A stretch of 64,000 bases of DNA from Certhia americana. Its lineage: Eukaryota; Chordata; Aves; Passeriformes; Certhiidae. Location of the stretch: the NCBI GenBank assembly GCA_018697195.1, contig CM031859.1:58955195-59019194 (forward strand). The letters are read 5' to 3'. The notes below the pieces were generated by a model. It did no database searches and had not been told where the DNA came from. It saw only the letters and a program-made list of their open reading frames with translations. Shown here piece after piece: positions 56,268 through 64,000 of the stretch (position 1 is the stretch's first letter; each line of letters begins with the position of its first letter). The position numbers were made by a program, and so were the translations under genes.

Positions 56268-58010
56268 TAGGTTGTTGCACCCTGTATATTTATAAGCTTG
56301 TCTTGATAATGCTGGAAAATAAGGATGAGCCTGTTGTTCGCATCTTGTTCCTAAACTTAGAGCCAGCTCCTGAGTCAAATCAGAGTTAACTCTGAAGGGC
56401 CATTGCAGCTGTGTGTCTCGTTTGTCCCTGCCCACTCCAACATATAAAGATGCGTGTGCCAGCATACCTTAACATTCAGTGACATGGGCGTGATAAAACC
56501 AACGGAGTTCTGCACAGGTGTGCTTCTGCTGTAAGACAGGAGCATACATTTGTCTAAAGGTACCATGGCCTGCAGCATTTCACCAGCATTTCACTTGCTG
56601 TGGCTGAAGCTGCTTTCCAACACAACTGTTGATCAGCAAGGCTTCCATTGGAGCAGGATGGCAGATGCTGGACTGATCAGTGTGTCTCAGATGGTTGCTG
56701 TGATGCAGCTCATGTTGAATGTGTGGCAGATGGAGAACTGGGAGTACTGTGTATCCCCACTGCCAGACATCCTAGTTTGGAGGCACGCTCTCTGTTCGTT
56801 TGTTGCTAATCCTGTGTGTCAGGTAAGTCATTAGGATCACTGTTTTTATCTTCTCATCTGAAAAATTGGTACTTGGATTGCTTTATTTTGGCTGTTCTTT
56901 TTTGCATTTACAGTGTGGTGTTTGAAACCAATGTTTTCTTTCTAAATTCATGTCACTTAAGATTCTCAAGATTTGATAGTCACAGTTGATACTCAAGGCA
57001 GAACTAATTTTAAGTAGAAACATTTTAAGTACATAGGAAGAGTTATAGTATTAGTCTAGATGTTGACTTCTGGACTATCCATGGAAGAGTAAAAAAGTAC
57101 TTTAATTATTTTGGATTATTCCTTTTGTTATTAGTTTTCTGACCAACAAAATAATTTGACAAAATTAGCAAACTGCCACAATTACTATTAGGCAGACCAC
57201 CATCACTTAACGCCAAGAGAATATAATTTCTGGAATGTTCACAGCAGTTTCCTGCAGTAGAACACAGTTTTAGGAAAATATTCATTCACTTAATTTCTGT
57301 TAGTGCAGTTCACTGGCTAAAAATGGGCAGTGGAGAGTCAGAGACCCAGCAAGGCCTGCAGACAGTTTGCAATTGCATGACTTCAGTACCCTATCATGGA
57401 CACTAGAAAATTGCAAGGACCTTTATAATAAAGTTATATATAATATATATATAAGGTTCATATAATAAAGTTCTGGCCTTTCCAAGATTATCTCTTACAA
57501 TAGTGCTTTCTTGGTACAGAAAAAGATAAGAGTGATAAGGCTTAAATCTTCCTCAGCCTGTTTTATTTAGTGTAAGGATTTGAGGGAGTGTTTAGTTAAA
57601 ATCTTCCTAAGCACATCTCTGTTGTAATAACTTAAATACTTCCTCCGCCTTGTTAAAACCTAGGGTTATCAGGTACCCCAGTGGTGATTGTTTAATAGAG
57701 AGGAGATTAGGTTACTTTGCAATTCAAGTTTAGAAGATAGAAAAAAACTCTTGGTACTAGAAGTAAAGCCCATAGCCCAAATGTTTATCTGTCTGAAACA
57801 AGCACACGGTGTCCTAAATGTGCACAGCTGCAAAAAATTATATATGTTGGAGGTGCCCATCACCTCCTAAGACTGCTAAGGGAAGCTGAAATGGTTGGAC
57901 CTGTTAGGGACAGTGAGGAAGAAATTAATCTGTCTCCAAAAAGGAAAGAGTATTACGCTTTGTTCTCTCCTCCCTTATGTTCTCTTTCCAATAATGCTCG
58001 CAGTTGTTGA

Positions 58011-58065
58011 TTTGGGGATGATCACCCTAAGTCATAAGTCATTTGGGGATGATGACCATAAGTCA
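58011..58065 (+). repeat. 31-bp imperfect tandem duplication
   Basis: TTTGGGGATGATCACCCTAA with its following GTCATAAGTCA is repeated at once as TTTGGGGATGATGACCATAA GTCA, starting at 58011 and 58042. Confidence 0.75.
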
Positions 58066-59450
58066 GCTGAATTTTGAGATGAAGAATTTCTATTTAAATA
58101 TCTAAACATGAAACAAAGGAATAGAAATGTCAGATGTACCACTTTACAGGGTCCCTTTGCATCATGATGCTACAAATGAAAATGGCAAAGTCCAAGTTTT
58201 AAATTTATGATAACATTCAAGCATGCTGTCTTTGAGGAGAGCTGAAACTATTTTTCTAAAATAAAAACACAGCAGGACATAGAGACTAGAAAAGGGGGAA
58301 GCAAGCAAGGATCTCAAGGTTTGTTTTGTTGGAGAGAAAAGAGCTCATGTCACTGAATGGGACTGCACTTCTGTACTGAGAAAGGCTTTCCCAGTGTGTA
58401 TCAGCTTTAGTACATGAAATCCCGCTGAGGCATAGATGCCTCAGAGAGTACAAGCCTGTTCTCTTTAATAGTCAGCTTTTTTTCTTGTTCCTTTTCCTTT
58501 AGTATATACCAACATTAACATTTTAGCTGCACAAAAGAAGCAGAGTTGTAGACATACTTTAGATAATCTGTCACTCTCTGGCATTCAGAGGGAACAGGAG
58601 CCCAATACAACAAGAAACAGTAGCCTCCTTGCTTCGACCATTAGCCTCTCTTGTGCAGTTAGCTCAGTGTAGGCAGAGCCACTTAGAAGCCAAATCCATT
58701 TGCAGAGAACTAGTTACAGTATTAGGGCTGAAGTTAATCTGATGGAAAAGCAGAGGGACTTGTCTCAGAGGAGAGGGTGTTGTATTTTGTCCAGTTCTTA
58801 CAAGCTGATGATATGAAACAGGCCTTGAGATCTTAAAAGTCAGCTGATATTCATAAAACTTTTTAAATTAAATATTTCAATTGCTCATAAGAATACATCA
58901 GGACTGGCAGCCTTTATGGTACAGAGAAGGATTCAGTTCCAATGTTGTTGTAGTTCCCAGGTGGGTGGTTATGCAAGGTGGGAGCAGGCTGAAGTGCAGC
59001 TTAGAGCAAATCCATTCTTGCAGATATCTCACATCCAAGGGGTGGTTATGTGACTGCCTCACAGATGACCTTTAGAATGCAGGAATAGAGGAAGTGCTAG
59101 GAAACACAGTGCAAAAGCCATGGCAAGGAGATTCGTAGGGAAGAGCACGGTCAAGAAGAGGATGTGGTATGTAAGTCAAATTTATGGGACTGCGAGATGG
59201 GGGTCTAGGATCACGTGTTCGTCCATTTGCTTCTAGCACTATATTCGGGATTCTCCAAATGATGTTGTTTTTTACAACATCATTAATAAGGTAAATGGTA
59301 TGAAAAGCAGTGAATAATTTAGTGTTATGTACAGTGAAATTCATGATAGTGTCAGCAATTCCAAGAAGTTGAAAAAAGGAGTGAGAGTAGAGCAGCAAAG
59401 TGAAAGACTGGTTGGCTTTGATCAGCAGAGATTTGCACAGTAGCCAAGGT

Positions 59451-59468
59451 GTTAGGGTTAGGATTAGG
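59451..59468 (+). repeat. Short telomere-like tract
   Basis: GTTAGGGTTAGGATTAGG contains two exact TTAGG(G) units and one changed unit. It is too short to be more than a trace or chance. Confidence 0.5.
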
Positions 59469-60229
59469 TGCTCATTTCAATAGTTCTTACTTCATATCAC
59501 CGTCAGAGCCTCTTCTGCTGTTTCATAAAGCTCCTGGGGAGGGCTGGGGGCCTGGATGTTTCGTGTGCCTTGCACTGCTGTGAGGCTGTGCAAGTTAGTG
59601 ACATGTTTGTGGTAGGCTGAGACCTTTGTGTCAGCTTAAATCTTCCTGGGTCAGGTAATACCATCAGCAGCAAAGGCCAGCAACAAATGCCTAATGACAG
59701 ACTAGCTATTGGAGGATCCCTGGCCTTCTGTCCTGATCACTGGGTCTGTGGCAAGGTCCATGTCAACTGCTGATGACTTTTGCTGTGTAAAAACTCCCTT
59801 AGAGAGAGAGGCATTGTAGGTCTTCCTTCTTGCCAGGAGTGAGTGCAAAGACAAAATGCTTTTCCTGTCATACGCGTTTGATAGTTTTGACCAAAATGCT
59901 CATGAATACTGTGGGAAGTTCTAAACTGAGAAGAATTCTGAGCACCATTAATGTAAGCATTAATGGATGCTGGAGAAAAAATTCCAAAAGGGCATCAGCA
60001 TGATGGAGTTATCTTCCATTGCTGTACTCTGGCACTCTGAATTCTTAGTGCGCTTATGTGTGCACAGTTCTCAAAAATAACAAGCTCAGAGTTTATCCTG
60101 TGTTGAATGAACAGGGTGGCCAAAGTGGCCCAGCTGAGGATGCTTGTGAGTAACAGCAGCTGGCCCTGATGTCAACAGAGATTTCATTAAAACAAACCTG
60201 GAAAAATCCTATGCTTGTGCTGGAAAGAG

Positions 60230-60610
60230 GGAGCAAGAAGGCGCCAGGAGTGTGTTGCTTGCGTTTCCTTGGCAGCAGAGAAAGGAGGCTTGGGGCGGGG
60301 GATGGCGGGGAGGGGGGGACACGGCACGGCAGGGCAGGACACAGCCCTTCAGTGAGTGTGTCTGTAACCAAACCCATCCGTCTGTGCTGGCGGGCGGCTG
60401 ACTGAAGTGCTATTATTAGCAGGCAGGTGATGTCATGGAGTGTGTCATGAGGCCAGCCAGGGAATCCCCACTGAAGATGGATGAGCCAGGGGTAGGGAGG
60501 GGTGGCTGCGGGGACAGGCAGAGGTGCCCCTGTGCCTGCTTCCAAGGCTGCCCGGGGGGCCCTGCAGCAGCCAGCAGCCCCCAGTCCAGCCTAACTGGGG
60601 CACTGGATTC
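60230..60610 (+). promoter_or_regulatory. GC-rich, CpG-containing island with G-quadruplex-type core
   Basis: Within otherwise AT-rich intron this stretch is G+C-rich and holds about ten CpG in its first 190 bases (GCGCC, GGGCGGG, GGCGGGG, ACGGCACGGC, GGCGGGCGGC). At 60292-60318 four G runs of 4, 5, 4 and 7 are separated by loops of 1, 5 and 1 bases. Open frames on both strands across it (for example 60093-60545 minus) reflect the GC content and show no domain. It could be an intronic enhancer or an orphan promoter; nothing in the sequence decides between these. Confidence 0.45.
60292..60318 (+). promoter_or_regulatory. G-quadruplex-type motif in GC-rich island
   Basis: G runs at 60292-60295, 60297-60301, 60307-60310 and 60312-60318 satisfy the usual four-run rule with short loops. 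Confidence 0.75.
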
Positions 60611-63600
60611 GTGCTGTGTAAATTATCTTCCCAGCGTGGTGGCTGGCTGTTCACTCTGAAGTATGTGAATGTACTTAACCTTCAGTAACCTTTCCATTGT
60701 TTACTTTAGAGTATACATTTGTAGCTTCTGGCAAAAGGTAAGGATATCCTAGAGAGCATGTCAGGCCTCACATTAATGGAGTTTCAAGAGGTTTCATTCT
60801 TCTTTCCTTTTCTTTTTTCTTTTTTTTTCCAAAGGGAAAAAATTTCTAGCAAAAAGGTTTTATATCATGTTTTTAGCTGCATAGTTCTTCTCTGGTAAAT
60901 AAAGGGTCTTTCCTGAAAGCAGTACTTGATGTTATGCAGGATCTGCAAGGCAAAAGGCATGCCAGTACTATAATTCCATGCTGCAGATAATAATACGTGC
61001 TATCATGTGTTATTAACACATGGCTTCCATAGCAAACTATGAAAGACCACACCTTCTCACTGACCAAGATGTCAGTTGGATTTAAATTTTTATGTATTTT
61101 GTATTGTGAAAACCATATTCTTACAAATCTATTATGATACTTGAAAGACAAATATTGCTTAAATGTGGATGTGAGATGAGGAATTCAGTAGCTATGAACC
61201 CACTGGGTTTTTTCCTGGACGTCTCCAAGGTAGCTGCGGAATCACATGAGTGGAGATTGCTTTTTCTAAAAGAACATTGTTGTTTGTCTTCCTTCTTAGA
61301 GCTTGGTTTAATATGGAAGCTTATGAAGCACTCTAAAAGATACTGTTTCTTTTTCAGGATGTACACAATCAAAATTAAACATATAACATTATAAAATCCC
61401 TGCAAAAATAGATGTTAAAACTTCAGAGTGCAGCCCAGCAAATGTAAAATTTAAGGTCAAATAGGAAATACAGGCTCTTCTTGGTAGATGGTGTCCTAAT
61501 CCATAGATTTAAACACTTGCAGTTCCTATTCTGTAGAAATGTCCCTAACCCTAGGGAGGTCAGGGACATGGGGTATTAACAAAGCAGTACGAGAAACTTT
61601 GCACCTTTGCACTTCCCATTTGCCTTCCATTTTTCCAGTTGTGTATAACCAGTCATTTAGAAAGAGCCTTGAGAAAAAATAGCCAACCTTATAACTGCTA
61701 CCCTGAAGATAGAAATTGGACTTGTAGCTTCTCAATTGTGTATCTTCTTTTTTTTCTTTTCGGCCTTTCCTTATATAAGATTATATTATAAGAAAACTCA
61801 TTGTTATTAATAATTTTGCACTCCTGCAGCCCATAAATACTGAAAAATCTTTTTACTTTTTTTCCTTTAGGTTTGCTAGAGATATGAATTAAGCTCTTAG
61901 GTAGGATAGGGAAAAGCTTAATTGCTTCTTAATAGCCTACCATAAGAGAAATATGCAGGGTTAAACAATATCCAAATTTACAGTAAGTATATGGGTACAC
62001 TAAGATGTTTACCTACATGTTTCTAATACAGCAAGATGGTATGTGACAATCTGTGGCATAACTCAGAAATGCTTTCAAGCTTTTTAGAAGAAACTAGAAT
62101 TCTGTTTAAAGCTCAAGGGCAGAAGACTGATCCTGACCTGCTTGGGGGTTATATATACAAAGGGCTCATTTTATCTGAATATCATGGGGTTTTGTTTTAT
62201 TTTAGCACTAAAGCCTTCATCTAACTGTAGTATTAGTTGTTGCAAATGTCCTTGTTCCTGTATTAACACAGTCAGAGAGCTTTTTCTAAACTTTTTTTTG
62301 AACCTCGTTACTATGTAAGCACAATTCGAAAATGCCTCAGAAAGCTGAGAACAAGAACAATGTGGTCCACACAATGTGAATTTCACATACGCACTTGCTA
62401 CTGAGACTGATTTCCAGATAGGGGAACATGTGTTACAGATATAAATGAAACACATATAAAAAAGGTGTTCTTCAGTTAAAAACAAGCACTGCCTGTCAGG
62501 ATGATGAGTGTTCTAGGATTCTGAGTCAATTATAAACTACTCTCTTTCATATACCGAAGAAAAACCCATACTGCATGTTCCAATTTTCCCTCTAACGGTA
62601 ATTTATAAAGTTTTGTTAATTGGTTGCTGAACATAGATAGGCAAGCACAATAAAACACTTACATGACAGTTCATAAAAAAGAAGGACCTCTCAAATCCAT
62701 GTCCTACTCAGTGTGTTAGATTTGTGAATATTTTCTGTTGGTAATTTTTTTTCCCAGTTGCATCTAAAGACTTGAATCCTAAAAGTTCTCCTTCTGCAGA
62801 ATTTCTGCTGCAAGACCTGTCAGATCCAAGGCTTAAATGTTGTTGCTAATCCTCACCATATGCCACCTTCTAAATCATAAAGCTACTATGTACAGCTTTG
62901 TGCTCAGGGCACATTTCTGTTCAGTAGTCACATGAAAATAATAGCTTTGGAATCTACTCTAGAAGACTGGTCTGGATATATTTTACTATTGGCTTTGCCA
63001 TTACCAATATCTGATGTAATAATTTAATGCCCTTTTTGCTGCCCAGTCACATCAGAACACAACAGTAAAATGGTCTTCTATGTTTGTTATACCAAGAATG
63101 TCAAGCTACTTACCTCCATTAAGGAGGACACTTGTGCAGATACTCTATTGCTTTCTGAGATCTCAACAAATACGTTTTTGCAGAATTGACCTGGTCTTGT
63201 TACATACACTTTACCATCACTGACCCTAACTAACATTTTGTTAAGATGTCCATTTCTATTTTTACAATTCTTTTAGGAGTGTTATCCATAGCCTCCTGTT
63301 CAAATTCTACTTTCAGTTATTGTTTTCCTCTGATCCTAGGTTGCCTTTTGCATTTCTTAAATACCATCTTTGACCATGCTGTCTCAAAGATGACACGGGA
63401 TTGCAGTGTGCTACTAATCATTTGCTATGTTTCACCGTGGAAATGTCTGCCTTTTAGTGCTAAATAAAACCATGAATTTATATTAATATAGCAGCTTAAA
63501 TTTATGATGAAAAGCTTCTGGCTGAAATATTTCTTATGAACACATGTATTGTGAAAGTGATTATATGAAGAAGCTATGCCAAAGAACAACCTTCATTTAC

Positions 63601-63911
63601 TCTGTTGTAAACTACGGACAATTAACTTTGTATCTCTGACCTCTGCTTTAAATGATCCTTCATCTGGATCACTTCTATCTGTGTTGCTTCAGGCAGATTA
63701 AATTCATGGATCTAGGAAAGATGATGGCTATTACTACACAGCATATCCTGATCTCAGAGGATTTTGGGGAAGTTATAAAGTACTGAGATGGATTAAGGTA
63801 TACACAGGCTCCTGGAGGAAAGAACCATTTTTTTCCTTGATGATTATTATTTCCACAGGAATTTGGCTGCTACCTTTTCATAAATACTTTTTTTTGTTCT
63901 TAATTTTTCAG

Positions 63912-64000
63912 CTAATTCTGGTTCCTTGCAAGGCCCACAGACTCCACAGTCCACTGGTAGTAATTCCATGACAGAAGTGCCAGGCGATTTGAAGCCCCCA
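63912..64000 (+). CDS. ARID1B: ARID1B exon, 5' part (post-ARID linker), cut by window end
   Basis: After CT completes an Ala codon begun in the previous exon, the frame reads [20 protein letters not shown] and EVPGDLKPP to the last base of the window. This is the Ser/Thr/Pro-rich linker directly after the ARID in ARID1 proteins; the QGPQTPQST phrase is shared with ARID1A, while EVPGDLKPP fits 1B. The acceptor is TTTTTCAG/CT. The exon has no donor inside the window, so at least 89 nt are present and it continues to the right. Confidence 0.96.

Noticed and set aside
60093..60545. 150-codon minus-strand open frame in the GC-rich island
   Set aside because: Low-complexity Pro/Ser/Leu composition, no domain, and a similar open frame exists on the other strand.

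Overview
The window is vertebrate nuclear DNA, most likely from a bird. It covers an internal stretch of one gene on the + strand, ARID1B (BAF250b), the AT-rich-interaction-domain subunit of the BAF (SWI/SNF) chromatin-remodelling complex. Eight coding exons follow one another in a consistent splice phase: 13071-13250, 19786-20113, 37792-37937, 45401-45510, 46271-46429, 52407-52616, 56007-56211 and 63912 to the window end. Together they encode about 475 residues. Every exon has AG before it and (except the cut last one) GT after it, and the joined frame has no stop. The paralogue is ARID1B rather than ARID1A because of the wording of the ARID exons ([43 protein letters not shown]). The start codon, the earlier exons and the C-terminal BAF250 domain lie outside the window.

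The avian assignment rests on two CR1 LINE 3' ends (about 19457-19686 and 33288-34145, both antisense to the gene), AT-rich introns with few repeats, and short introns compared with the much larger mammalian gene. Old MIR-type SINE remnants (about 14246-14415 and 29876-30012) and a tRNA-like SINE head (about 5019-5110) are amniote-wide fossils and do not narrow the species.

Layout. 1-13070 is the 3' part of a long intron; it holds a tRNA-derived SINE head, a diverged direct-repeat pair 1.2 kb apart, and a GC-rich repeat-like island with a 23-bp minisatellite. 13071-20113 holds two exons for the Gly/Pro/Ser/Met-rich low-complexity region, with a 100-N assembly gap between them. 20114-37791 is a 17.7-kb intron with one clear CR1. 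37792-46429 holds three short exons for the linker before the ARID, one of which is a frame-neutral cassette and one of which has tandem donors. 52407-56211 holds the two exons that split the ARID DNA-binding domain. 56212-63911 is an intron with a G-rich, CpG-containing island. 63912-64000 opens the exon after the ARID.

I see no second protein gene, no RNA gene, no CRISPR array and no intact mobile element. The long open frames outside the exons look like chance frames in introns or repeats. The most useful leads are splicing choices in ARID1B (tandem donors, cassette exon, weak donor with an open retained intron, possible intronic polyadenylation exon), the 12-kb repeat island, and two G-quadruplex-type motifs.
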